Positions 22,510-29,741 of a stretch of 29,741 nt of DNA are shown one piece after another (within the stretch, counting starts at the first letter, position 1; each line of letters opens with the position of its first letter). The DNA lies in assembly GCA_002451695.1 (NCBI GenBank), contig DKDC01000016.1:21129-50869 (forward strand). The letters are read 5' to 3'. Origin of the DNA: Prevotellaceae bacterium UBA6858 (GTDB lineage Bacteria; Bacteroidota; Bacteroidia; Bacteroidales; Bacteroidaceae). A program made the translations under genes and the position numbers. Under the pieces are notes generated by a model, which saw only the letters and a list, made by a program, of their open reading frames with translations, was not told the DNA's origin and ran no database searches.

Positions 22510-25500
22510 TTACTCGCTTAGCGACCAGTCTTCCTTGGTTTTGCGGATGTATGTTGCATAGCGGCGTTTTGCTGCTGCCTCTGCGGCATCGAAGAGTTCC
22601 TGCGCCTCTGCGGGACGTGCCTTCTTCAGTGAAAGATAACGCACCTCGCCGTTGAGGAAGTCCTGGAACTTGCTCCATTCAGGCTCTTTGCTGTCGAGCG
22701 AGAACGGATTCTTGCCCTCTTTTTCGAGTTCGGGGTTGAAACGCCACAGATGCCAGTAACCGCATTCCACAGCGCGAGCCTCCTCTGCCTGTGAGCGGCC
22801 CATGCCGCCCTTTATCTTCAGGCCGTGGTTGATACACGGAGCGTAGGCAATCACAAGTGAAGGGCCGTGGTAAGCCTCTGCCTCGCGGAATGCCTTGAGG
22901 CACTGCGCCTGGTCTGCACCCATTGCAACCTGTGCCACGTAAACATATCCGTAAGTGGTCTGCATAAGGCCGAGGTCTTTTTTGGTGATGCGCTTGCCCT
23001 GTGCCGCAAACTGTGCGATAGCTCCGATAGGCGTGGACTTGGATGCCTGACCGCCGGTGTTGGAGTAAACCTCGGTGTCGAGCACGAGAATATTCACGTC
23101 CTCACCCGAAGCGAGTACGTGGTCGAGACCGCCGTAGCCTATGTCGTAGCTTGCGCCGTCGCCGCCGATAATCCACTGGCTGCGCTTGGTGAGGAAGTGT
23201 TCGAGGCTTGCGAGTTCTTCCATCTTCTTGCAGTCGCCTTTCTTTGCCTCAATCATAGGAATGAGCTTCTCGCCTGCGGCGCGTGAGCCTTCAGCGTCCT
23301 CGCGGTTCTCAATCCATTCCTTTGCCGCAGCCTTGTATTCGTCGGATGCCTTGTCGCAGGTAAGCTGCTCTTCGAGTATCGACTGAATGCGGTTGCGCAT
23401 TTTCTTGTTTGCAAGGGTCATACCCATGCCAAATTCGCAGAAGTCCTCGAACAGCGAGTTAGCCCATGCGGGACCCTGGCCTTTGGCGTTCTTGCAATAT
23501 GGTGTGGAGGGGATTGAGCCGGAATAGATGGAGGAGCAGCCTGTGGCATTGGCAACTATTTCGCGGTCGCCGAAGAGCTGCGAGATGAGCTTCACGTATG
23601 GGGTTTCGCCGCATCCCGAGCAAGCACCGGAGAACTCGAACAGGGGTTGTGCAAACTGCGAGTTCTTGGGGTTTGACTTGATGTCAACGAGGTTCTGCTT
23701 CGAGGTAACTTTCTTGACGCAGTATTCCCAGTTCTCCGCTTCGCCAAGCTGGCCTTCGAGCGGAACCATTGTGAGAGCCTTTTCGCCTTTCTTGCCCGGG
23801 CATACATCGGCGCAGTTGCCGCAGCCGAGGCAGTCGAGAACGTCAACCTGCTGAACGTAGTGCATACCCTTCATTGCCTTGGGCGCAAGCATATCGAGTG
23901 TCTTGCCCTTGAAATCCTTGGCTTCTTCGTCTGTCATTACGAACGGGCGTATTGCAGCGTGGGGGCAGCAGAATGCGCACTTGTTGCACTGGATGCAGTT
24001 GTCGGCGTTCCACACCGGGACAAAGGCAGCCACACCGCGCTTTTCGTAAGCGGCAGTGCCCTGCTCCCAAGTTCCGTCAACAGACGGCTTGTAAGCCGAC
24101 ACGGGGAGAAGATCGCCGTTCTGCGCGTTGATGGGGCGCACGAGCTTTGAAATGTATTCCGGCTCGTCGCGCTTGATTTCCTCGTCCTCGGGAAGATTTG
24201 CCCATGCGGGGTCAACGGCAAGCTGCTTGTACTCGCTGCCGCGCTCAACGGCCTGGAAGTTCTTGTCAACAACGTCCTGGCCTTTCTTGCCGTAGCTCTT
24301 TACAATGAACTTCTTCATCTGCTCTACGGCAAGGTCAACGGGGATTACCTCGGTGATGCGGAAGAATGCCGACTGGAGAATTGTGTTCGTCCTGTTGCCG
24401 AGACCGATTTCCTGAGCAATCTTCGTGGCGTTGATATAGTAAACTGTGATGTTGTTGTTCGCGAAGTAACGCTTGATGTGGTTGGGCAGGTTGTTTGCTA
24501 GCTCTTCGCCCTCCCAAATGGTGTTGAGAAGGAAAGTGCCGTTCTTGCGGAGACCACGGATAACATCGTACATATGCAGGTAAGCCTGAACGTGGCAAGC
24601 CACGAAGTTCGGCGTCTTTATCTGATAGGTGGAACGTATCGGGGTGTCGCCGAAACGGAGGTGCGAGCAGGTGAAGCCGCCGCTCTTCTTCGAGTCATAC
24701 GAGAAGTATGCCTGGCAATACTTCTGCGTGTTGTCGCCGATTATCTTGATTGAGTTCTTGTTTGCGCCCACTGTGCCGTCTGCGCCAAGCCCGTAGAATT
24801 TTGCCTCGAATATTCCCTCGCCGCCGAGAGCCTTTTCCTCCTCAAGGGGAAGCGACGTGAATGTTACGTCGTCAACAATGCCGAGCGTGAAGTGGTTCTT
24901 GGGTTCGGGCAGGTTGAGGTTGTCGTAAACGGAGATTATCATTGTGGGCGTGGTGTCGCAGCTGCCCAGACCGTAGCGTCCGCCGACAATCAGCGGCTGG
25001 TTCTTCTTTCCGTAGAAAGCGTCGCGCACGTCAAGGTAAAGCGGCTCGCCCTTTGCTCCCGGCTCTTTTGTCCTGTCGAGAACGGCGATGCGCTTCACTG
25101 TTTCGGGAATTGCGGCGAGGAGGTGCTCCACAGAGAACGGACGGTACAGGTGAACGCTCACCATGCCCACCTTCTGGCCGTTTGCGTTGAGGTAGTCGAT
25201 AGCCTCGCGTGCGGCCTCGGTTGCCGAACCCATGAGGATTATCACGCGGTCTGCGTCCTCTGCGCCATAGTAGCTGAAGAGTTTGTATTCGCGGCCCGTT
25301 ATTTTGGAGACAGCCTCCATGTATTTCTCAACGATTCCGGGGATTGCGTCATAATATGTGTTGCAAATCTCACGGTGTGCAAAGAACGTTTCGGGGTTCT
25401 CCGCCATGCCGCGCGCCACGGGGTGTTCGGGCGAGAGTGCGCGTGAGCGGAACTCCGCGAGAGCCTTCTGGTCAACCAGCGGACGCAGTTCGTCCTCGCT

Positions 25501-26064
25501 TATCTCCTCTATCTTCTGGTATTCGTGCGATGTGCGGAAACCGTCAAAAAAGTTGATGAACGGCACACGGCTTTCTATCGTGGCAAGATGAGCCACAGCC
25601 GAAAGATCCATCACTTCCTGCACGCTGCCTTCGCAAAGCATGGCGAAGCCTGTCTGGCGGCAGGCCATCACGTCGCTGTGGTCGCCGAAGATGCAGAGGG
25701 AGTGGGATGCCAGTGTGCGGGCTGAAACGTGGAACACGCAGGGAAGCAGCTCGCCTGCTATCTTGTACATATTCGGTATCATGAGGAGCAAGCCCTGCGA
25801 TGCCGTGAATGTTGATGTCAAAGCACCTGCCTGGAGCGAACCGTGCACTGCGCCGGCAGCGCCTCCCTCCGACTGCATTTCCTGTACGGAAACCGTGTCG
25901 CCGAAGAGGTTCTTTCTTCCGTCGGCAGCCCACTCGTCAATGTGTTCCGCCATTGGAGATGAAGGAGTGATGGGGTAGATTGCAGCAACTTCCGAGAACA
26001 TATACGCCACGTGGGCTGCAGCCTGGTTGCCATCACAAGTAATGAATTTCTTTTCCTTACTCAT
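22510..26064 (-). CDS. nifJ: Pyruvate:ferredoxin (flavodoxin) oxidoreductase, single-chain
   Basis: A 1184-residue, oxygen-sensitive enzyme that oxidises pyruvate with CoA to acetyl-CoA and CO2 and reduces ferredoxin or flavodoxin; central to anaerobic fermentation. Domain order is that of the homodimeric form: N-terminal pyrimidine-binding domain with YPITPSSP (30-37); transketolase C-like and gamma-type domains in the middle; two 4Fe-4S clusters from CIQCNKCAFCCP (about 687-698) and CLGCGNCADVCP (about 743-754); then the TPP-binding domain with ACSGCGETPY, GGDGASYDIGYGGLDH and EVYSNTGGQASKSTP (about 965-1008). All cluster cysteines are present. It lies 49 bp after the AAA-type ATPase gene on the same strand, possibly co-transcribed; no TAnnTTTG box was found in the gap. 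A hairpin follows the stop. Confidence 0.97.
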   Translation of the reverse strand: MSKEKKFITCDGNQAAAHVAYMFSEVAAIYPITPSSPMAEHIDEWAADGRKNLFGDTVSVQEMQSEGGAAGAVHGSLQAGALTSTFTASQGLLLMIPNMYKIAGELLPCVFHVSARTLASHSLCIFGDHSDVMACRQTGFAMLCEGSVQEVMDLSAVAHLATIESRVPFINFFDGFRTSHEYQKIEEISEDELRPLVDQKALAEFRSRALSPEHPVARGMAENPETFFAHREICNTYYDAIPGIVEKYMEAVSKITGREYKLFSYYGAEDADRVIILMGSATEAAREAIDYLNANGQKVGMVSVHLYRPFSVEHLLAAIPETVKRIAVLDRTKEPGAKGEPLYLDVRDAFYGKKNQPLIVGGRYGLGSCDTTPTMIISVYDNLNLPEPKNHFTLGIVDDVTFTSLPLEEEKALGGEGIFEAKFYGLGADGTVGANKNSIKIIGDNTQKYCQAYFSYDSKKSGGFTCSHLRFGDTPIRSTYQIKTPNFVACHVQAYLHMYDVIRGLRKNGTFLLNTIWEGEELANNLPNHIKRYFANNNITVYYINATKIAQEIGLGNRTNTILQSAFFRITEVIPVDLAVEQMKKFIVKSYGKKGQDVVDKNFQAVERGSEYKQLAVDPAWANLPEDEEIKRDEPEYISKLVRPINAQNGDLLPVSAYKPSVDGTWEQGTAAYEKRGVAAFVPVWNADNCIQCNKCAFCCPHAAIRPFVMTDEEAKDFKGKTLDMLAPKAMKGMHYVQQVDVLDCLGCGNCADVCPGKKGEKALTMVPLEGQLGEAENWEYCVKKVTSKQNLVDIKSNPKNSQFAQPLFEFSGACSGCGETPYVKLISQLFGDREIVANATGCSSIYSGSIPSTPYCKNAKGQGPAWANSLFEDFCEFGMGMTLANKKMRNRIQSILEEQLTCDKASDEYKAAAKEWIENREDAEGSRAAGEKLIPMIEAKKGDCKKMEELASLEHFLTKRSQWIIGGDGASYDIGYGGLDHVLASGEDVNILVLDTEVYSNTGGQASKSTPIGAIAQFAAQGKRITKKDLGLMQTTYGYVYVAQVAMGADQAQCLKAFREAEAYHGPSLVIAYAPCINHGLKIKGGMGRSQAEEARAVECGYWHLWRFNPELEKEGKNPFSLDSKEPEWSKFQDFLNGEVRYLSLKKARPAEAQELFDAAEAAAKRRYATYIRKTKEDWSLSE

Positions 26065-26113
26065 TTTGTAATTGAATGAAATGTTATGTAAATTTTCGTT
26101 TGTCTCTTAAGGG

Positions 26114-27313
26114 TTAGTGCAGGAAGCCGAACAGCCAGAGCGGAATGTCGCTGCCGTGTCCCACCTCGGCGTTGTAGCGTGCGAAGCAAACGCCGTCCTG
26201 CGCCTTGAGGCGGCGCGACTTGTCGCATACAACTATGTTGTGCCCGTCTATGATGTACGAGCCGTTGCGCTTTCCCTTGCTCACACTGTGGTGTCTCCAC
26301 ACGCTGTTTGCGAAGAAAGTCTCCATAACCTCCTGTTCCTCCGCACTGCGCGAGCTTATTGCGTACAGGAGGTTCGTGTTGTGGATCATTATCTGCACCG
26401 GCTTTTTGGGGAACTCCTCTCCCTCGCGGTAAACAAGGTTTATGAGCCTTGCCTCCTCAAGATCCTTTATGTAGTTCATCACCGTGGCGCGTGAAGTGCC
26501 TATCTCTTCGGCGAGCTTGGTTACGTTCGGCACAGTGATGCCCTCCATGCCCAGCAGGTAGAGAAGTTTCCTTATCCTTGCAAGATACTTAAGGTCGATT
26601 TGCTTTATGAACAGGATGTCAACCTCAATCATCATGTTGATCGACTTGAGAAGCTGCTCCGTGAAGTTGTGGGTTTCGAGGAAGAACGGATAGTAGCCGT
26701 GGTGCAGGTAGTCCTGGAAATAGTTCCACGGACGCACTTTGGGCAGTATGGTCTTGAGTATCTGCTCATGCCCCTCAAGGATTTCGTTGAGGCTGTACGA
26801 GCGGAAGTTCAGCCCTGTCTGGGAATTAACAAATTCGCGGAAAGAGAAGCCGTGCAGCACGTAAACGTCGCTGATGCGGTTCAGTTCGCGTTGCGCCTCG
26901 CTGTCGGGAGGAAGCACAGAGGATGTTGCATACACGATGTGCAGCTTGTCGAAGCGGCGGTAGCACTCGATGAGGTCGGCAGCGTAGTTGGGCTGCTTGA
27001 AAACCTGATCGATTAGCAGAACCCTGCCGCCATAGCGCACGAAATCTTCCGTGAATTCCACGATTCCGCGTCCCTGAAAGTAAAAGTTGTTCATGCTGAT
27101 GTACAGGCACTGCTGAAGCTGCGGATCAAAGTGATCGCGGGCGTACTGCAGGAGGAACGTGGTTTTGCCAACGCCTCTCGGGCCTCTGATTCCAATCATC
27201 CTGTGGCTCCAGTCAATCCTGTCCATTAGCGAACGCTGAACGGGTGCGTTCAGATGGCTTAGCATGTAAGCGTGTGACTGAAAGAATTTTTCCATAAAAG
27301 TAAGGTCACGCAT
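26114..27313 (-). CDS. AAA_14/DUF4143-type ATP-binding protein
   Basis: A 399-residue P-loop protein. Walker A is GPRGVGKTT (44-52). The Walker B position reads RVLLIDQV (97-104), with Gln103 where the family usually has Glu. A winged-helix-like segment (about 265-305, NVTKLAEEIGTSRATVMNYI) follows, and the C-terminus resembles a DUF4143 domain. Such proteins are widespread in Bacteroidota, often in multiple copies, with roles mostly unknown. The N-terminal MRDLTFMEKFF could start at 27313 or at the second Met (27295); the first is kept because the predicted leader is then about 30 nt. A well-formed promoter precedes it, and the pyruvate oxidoreductase gene follows after 49 bp. A regulatory link to nifJ is speculation. 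Confidence 0.88.
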   Translation of the reverse strand: MRDLTFMEKFFQSHAYMLSHLNAPVQRSLMDRIDWSHRMIGIRGPRGVGKTTFLLQYARDHFDPQLQQCLYISMNNFYFQGRGIVEFTEDFVRYGGRVLLIDQVFKQPNYAADLIECYRRFDKLHIVYATSSVLPPDSEAQRELNRISDVYVLHGFSFREFVNSQTGLNFRSYSLNEILEGHEQILKTILPKVRPWNYFQDYLHHGYYPFFLETHNFTEQLLKSINMMIEVDILFIKQIDLKYLARIRKLLYLLGMEGITVPNVTKLAEEIGTSRATVMNYIKDLEEARLINLVYREGEEFPKKPVQIMIHNTNLLYAISSRSAEEQEVMETFFANSVWRHHSVSKGKRNGSYIIDGHNIVVCDKSRRLKAQDGVCFARYNAEVGHGSDIPLWLFGFLH

Positions 27314-27342
27314 AGTTATTTAATTCGCGCATTGGTTCCGTG

Positions 27343-27374
27343 CAAATTTACGCATTTCCGTACAATATTGCAAA
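27343..27374 (-). promoter_or_regulatory. Promoter of the ATPase gene (and possibly nifJ)
   Basis: On the minus strand TTTG (27374-27371), 20 nt, then TAAATTTG (27350-27343). This is a near-ideal Bacteroidota promoter ending 30 bp before the ATG. Because the 49-bp gap before nifJ has no comparable box, nifJ may depend on this promoter. Confidence 0.7.
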
Positions 27375-27589
27375 CGACACGTGGCAAATAACTTTGGGCG
27401 GAGTGCATTTTTTTCGCGAAAAGGGCGCACTTGCGTGCTTTCATGCCTGAAAATTATGTTTTTGGCATTCTCACTATGCAGAAAAAGGCTGTATGCGGTG
27501 CGCCTTGTATGCACGGAGTTCGGGCGGAGACTTGCAAGCTCCGGAGAAGATTGCGCAGTTTATCATCATTGTCGCAACGGATTGTTTTG

Positions 27590-27985
27590 TATGTGCGATG
27601 CGGTTCATGCGGTGGCACACAGGGCGTATGTAATACGCCCCTGCAAATCCCGCAAAACAAAAAACACTTTTTCTTTCAAGACGCCCCAAAAACAACATCG
27701 GACATAAGAAAAACTACATAGGACATGGGAAAAATTATGTCTGATGTAATCCAAATTACATCAGACCTTTTTTCGCCGCTTGCAAACATCTGAAAAACAA
27801 ACCGTTATAGCGGACATTTTTTGTGTGGTTATCATTCTGGCAACGAGCGTTTTACGCAATTTCCAGCCTTTCTGCGGCTTCTTTGGCAGCGAGCCGGCCG
27901 CACGGACATTTCATGAGGGGCAATGCGCATCCCCTGCTTTTACGGTTTCCTTTCACAAACTGAGGCAGAAATATGTAATTTTGCA
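27590..27985 (-). repeat. Composite intergenic repeat, copy 6 (inverted)
   Basis: The only copy in the opposite orientation. The dyad is at 27739-27766 and is a perfect 12-bp hairpin with a 4-nt loop. Units with AAAACTACATAGGACA (reverse complement of TGTCCTATGTAGTTTT) lie at 27709-27730. A single arm, GGGCGTATGTAATACGCCC, is at 27622-27640. The long left flank (27780-27985) is homologous to that of copy 3 and ends at the promoter of the B3/B4-domain gene. The gap 27314-28001 otherwise holds the ATPase promoter, and 27375-27590 has no recognisable element. Confidence 0.88.
27976..27983 (+). promoter_or_regulatory. -7 element of the B3/B4-domain gene promoter
   Basis: TAATTTTG fits TAnnTTTG exactly and lies 18 bp before the ATG at 28002. 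The best -33 match (TTTC at 27951-27954) is weak. The box sits at the outer edge of the repeat's left flank, so the promoter may be contributed or modified by the repeat. Confidence 0.55.
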
Positions 27986-28001
27986 CTTAAAAGTTTTGTG
28001 T

Positions 28002-28670
28002 ATGGAAAAGAAGACACTTGTTGTTTCGGAGCAGATACGCAGCGCGTGCCCCGGATTTGTGGGCGGCGCGCTGTATGCGGAGTTCAGGAACACGGAATAC
28101 TGCGAGGCCTTGTGGGATGAGATACGCGCAAAGGCTGCGGACTTGAAGTCGCGCCATACCGTTGACACCATAAAGCACATAAGCGGCATTGAAGCCACGC
28201 GCAAGGTTTACAAGGCGTGCGGCAAGGACCCTTCGCGCTACCGCCCCTCAAACGAGCAGCTCGTGCGCCGCATTCTTCAGGGCAAGGAGCTTTGGGCGGT
28301 GAACACAGCGGTGGACATCGGCAACCTTGTGAGCATCGGCTACGGCTACAGCGTGGGGTGTTTCGACTACGACAAAATTGATGGCGGCTGCATAACGCTC
28401 GGCGTGGGGCTTGCCGGAGAGCCGTACGAGGGCATAGGGCGCGGAACGCTCAACATCGAGGGGATGCCCGTCTATCGCGATGCCGCCGGCGGAATAGGCA
28501 CGCCCACAAGCGACAACGAGCGCACGAAGATGTCGCTTTCCACCACGCGGATGCTCGCCGTGGTGAACGGCTACGACGGGGACGCGAAGAAAATTGACGA
28601 ATGCCTGGAGTTTATGGCGGAGGCTTACAAAAAATACCTCAACGCCAAGTGCGAGACAACGAAGTTTTAG
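28002..28670 (+). CDS. B3/B4 tRNA-binding-domain protein
   Basis: A cytosolic protein of 222 residues resembling the free-standing B3/B4 domain of the phenylalanyl-tRNA synthetase beta chain (PF03483-type), which in the synthetase contributes to editing. Typical features: an N-terminal segment with CPGFVGGALYAEF (15-27), RKVYKACGKDPSRYRPSNEQL (about 67-87), LWAVNTAVDIGNLVSI (about 98-113), LAGEPYEGIGRGTLNIEG (about 138-155) and TMLAVVNGYDG-like strands near the C-terminus. The ATG at 28002 is chosen because family similarity begins there and a TAATTTTG box lies just upstream. An in-frame extension to 27780 is repeat sequence. The function of stand-alone B3/B4 proteins is not established; deacylation of mischarged tRNA is a reasonable guess. 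It converges with the DUF6624-like gene, 32 bp away. Confidence 0.85.
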   Translation: MEKKTLVVSEQIRSACPGFVGGALYAEFRNTEYCEALWDEIRAKAADLKSRHTVDTIKHISGIEATRKVYKACGKDPSRYRPSNEQLVRRILQGKELWAVNTAVDIGNLVSIGYGYSVGCFDYDKIDGGCITLGVGLAGEPYEGIGRGTLNIEGMPVYRDAAGGIGTPTSDNERTKMSLSTTRMLAVVNGYDGDAKKIDECLEFMAEAYKKYLNAKCETTKF

Positions 28671-28702
28671 CCTAAGCCGCCGCGTGATTGCTTGGTTAGG
28701 GC

Positions 28703-29482
28703 TTATTGCAGGTTACGGTTCTTGCGAAGCCAGTCCTCGTAAACCTCCTTGCACTTGTTTTCGGTCTGCATATACCTCTTCAAGGACCATTTGCCGCCGT
28801 AGTCCTCCTCCAAATCCTTCCAGACCGACTGCATCCCCATTTTCCTGCGCAGGGCGTTGACGCGGCGCGGATTTTCCAAAGGCACGGGATACGGCACGCC
28901 TTTGACGACAATTTTCTGCGTGCCGTAAACCTGCCGCCCGCCGTTGTTCATTGCAAAACGGTCAACAAGAAAGGCGTATTGCCACTTTATGGACTTGTCA
29001 TGTCTGACGGCCTCGCCCAATTTTCCGAGACAGGTTTTCTGAAAGGCGGAGTCCTTGCTGTGCTGCACTATGAGGAACAGCCCCTCTTCGGCATCTTCCC
29101 CGACATCTTCCTTTGAAAGCCAACCGTATTCCGCGATGATTTCCTTTGCCCTTAAAGTGTTTTTCCCGTCAAGCGAAAGCATCCATTTGTGTACGCTGCC
29201 GTATTCCGCGCTCTCCTTGCCGAACCGCTTTTCGGTGTCCATTAAAAGCATTCTCACCGCCTGGTCGCTTGCACGCAGGCTTTCGAGTTCCTTGCTTACG
29301 GAGAAAAACTTGTCGTTGCCGTCCATGAACTTGCAGTAAACCTTTTGCAGTGCCGCTGCGGCTTTGTCCGTGTCGCAAGCCGCGATGTAAAACCGTGCCG
29401 AGTCGCAGTGGTCTTTTAGCGTTTGGGCGGAAACGCCGCTTGCGGCAATGGCGCATAAAAAGAGAACCTTTGCCCTGTTCAT
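28703..29482 (-). CDS. Secreted DUF6624-like protein
   Basis: A 259-residue protein with a Sec signal peptide (MNRAKVLFLCAIAASGVSAQ, cut near 20). The core motif order EYGWLSKEDVGEDAEEGLF (about 118-136), IVQHSKDSAFQ, AFLVDRFAMNNGGRQVYGTQ (about 169-188) is the pattern I associate with the DUF6624 family (GW..VG....FLIVQH...Q...YL.DR....G..QxYGTQ). No enzymatic role is established. The preceding helical part may be an adapter region. The ATG at 29480-29482 is preferred over the in-frame ATG 99 bp upstream, because it starts the signal peptide and lies 23 bp after a TAACTTTG box. No lipobox is seen, so the mature protein is probably periplasmic. Confidence 0.8.
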   Translation of the reverse strand: MNRAKVLFLCAIAASGVSAQTLKDHCDSARFYIAACDTDKAAAALQKVYCKFMDGNDKFFSVSKELESLRASDQAVRMLLMDTEKRFGKESAEYGSVHKWMLSLDGKNTLRAKEIIAEYGWLSKEDVGEDAEEGLFLIVQHSKDSAFQKTCLGKLGEAVRHDKSIKWQYAFLVDRFAMNNGGRQVYGTQKIVVKGVPYPVPLENPRRVNALRRKMGMQSVWKDLEEDYGGKWSLKRYMQTENKCKEVYEDWLRKNRNLQ

Positions 29483-29505
29483 TTCACGCTTTGTTTTACC
29501 GCATG

Positions 29506-29513
29506 CAAAGTTA
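29506..29513 (-). promoter_or_regulatory. -7 element of the DUF6624-like gene promoter
   Basis: TAACTTTG on the minus strand, identical to the etfB -7 box, 23 bp before the ATG. No convincing -33 element is at the expected distance. Confidence 0.55.
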
Positions 29514-29629
29514 CGCAAAAAGTGAACACGCGAATCCGCCCGACACGCTTTGTTTCCCTGACTTTTGCGCCAAGCTCTCATGCCGTGCCGGGCGGACTAT
29601 CTTTGTTACATGGGTGCTTCCTCAGTCCA

Positions 29630-29741
29630 CAGTCGGCGATTTTTTCACAAGAAGCTGATTTGCAAAGAATTAACTTCGCACAAAACAAACTTTGTAAGTT
29701 TTTGTTTTTCAAAGGTTTGCAAGTGCCGAAAAAAGGTCTGA
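29630..29741 (+). repeat. Composite intergenic repeat, copy 7 (3' part beyond window)
   Basis: The left flank, read on minus from 29730, carries TTGCAAACCTTTGAAAAACA, GTTAATTCTTTGCAAATCAG and related blocks shared with copies 2, 3 and 5. Six A and GGTCTGA at the window end are the start of the dyad (from 29736). The flank points to the DUF6624-like gene. Confidence 0.82.

Noticed and set aside
28668..28705. Hairpin CCTAA/TTAGG between the convergent B3/B4 and DUF6624-like genes as a bidirectional terminator.
   Set aside because: Only five clean pairs and no T run on either side.
29598..29605. Plus-strand TATCTTTG that could be a promoter pointing out of the window.
   Set aside because: No -33 element at the right distance and no supported gene downstream within the window; it lies beside the left flank of repeat copy 7.
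1..29741. CRISPR array interpretation of the repeats.
   Set aside because: Copies are 2-16 kb apart, one is inverted, there are no regularly spaced spacers and no cas genes.

Overview
The window looks like a chromosomal segment of a Bacteroidota bacterium of the order Bacteroidales (Prevotellaceae- or Muribaculaceae-like). I infer this from Bacteroidota-type promoters (TTTG, about 19-20 bp, TAnnTTTG), a PorE-like type IX secretion (T9SS) lipoprotein, a very large secreted protein with a T9SS-like C-terminal tail, an EtfBA/acyl-CoA dehydrogenase cluster, and a single-subunit pyruvate:ferredoxin oxidoreductase. No rRNA, tRNA, CRISPR array or intact transposase gene was seen.

Layout. (1) 0.4-4.1 kb, minus strand: etfB-etfA-acyl-CoA dehydrogenase operon with its own promoter and a strong terminator. 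(2) 4.2-6.0 kb, minus: a Nudix hydrolase and queA (queuosine tRNA modification), separated by a terminator. (3) 6.6-9.7 kb, minus: PorE-like OmpA-family lipoprotein with a very long Lys/Ala-rich tail. (4) 9.9-10.5 kb, minus: HigB/HigA-type toxin-antitoxin pair. (5) 11.4-13.2 kb, plus: secreted GH2 glycoside hydrolase with its own terminator. (6) 14.0-18.4 kb, plus: 1452-residue mosaic surface protein (four Tyr-rich modules, FIVAR-like helices, F5/8 type C-like domain, T9SS-type tail), then a terminator. (7) 18.5-21.0 kb, plus: OmpR-family response regulator and histidine kinase overlapping by ATGA. (8) 21.4-22.3 kb, minus: AT-rich leucine-rich-repeat gene. (9) 22.5-27.3 kb, minus: pyruvate:ferredoxin oxidoreductase preceded by an AAA_14/DUF4143-type ATPase. 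(10) 28.0-29.5 kb: convergent genes for a B3/B4-domain protein (plus) and a secreted DUF6624-like protein (minus).

The most striking non-coding feature is a composite repeat present in seven copies, two of them cut by the window ends. Every intergenic gap longer than about 250 bp holds one copy. Its parts, in order, are: a 70-200 bp left flank; an A5-6 run; a 28-bp dyad with GTCTGAT/ATCAGAC ends; two or three degenerate ~20-bp units of the type TCCTATGTAGTTTTTCC; a subfamily-specific spacer; and a pair of GGGCGTATGCCATACGCCC arms in inverted orientation. In four of the seven copies the left flank ends just before the promoter of a gene (queA, higB, the B3/B4 gene, the DUF6624 gene), and the copy beside the B3/B4 gene is inverted to match that gene's strand. 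Arm-to-arm substitutions in the dyad keep pairing through G-U wobbles. This suggests a structured RNA, a terminator/insulator or a mobile non-autonomous element, and it is my main candidate for something worth following up.

Functionally, the electron-transfer genes (EtfBA-acyl-CoA dehydrogenase, pyruvate:ferredoxin oxidoreductase) fit an anaerobic fermenter. The PorE-like protein, the T9SS-tailed surface protein and the GH2 enzyme fit an outer surface specialised for polymer binding and degradation.
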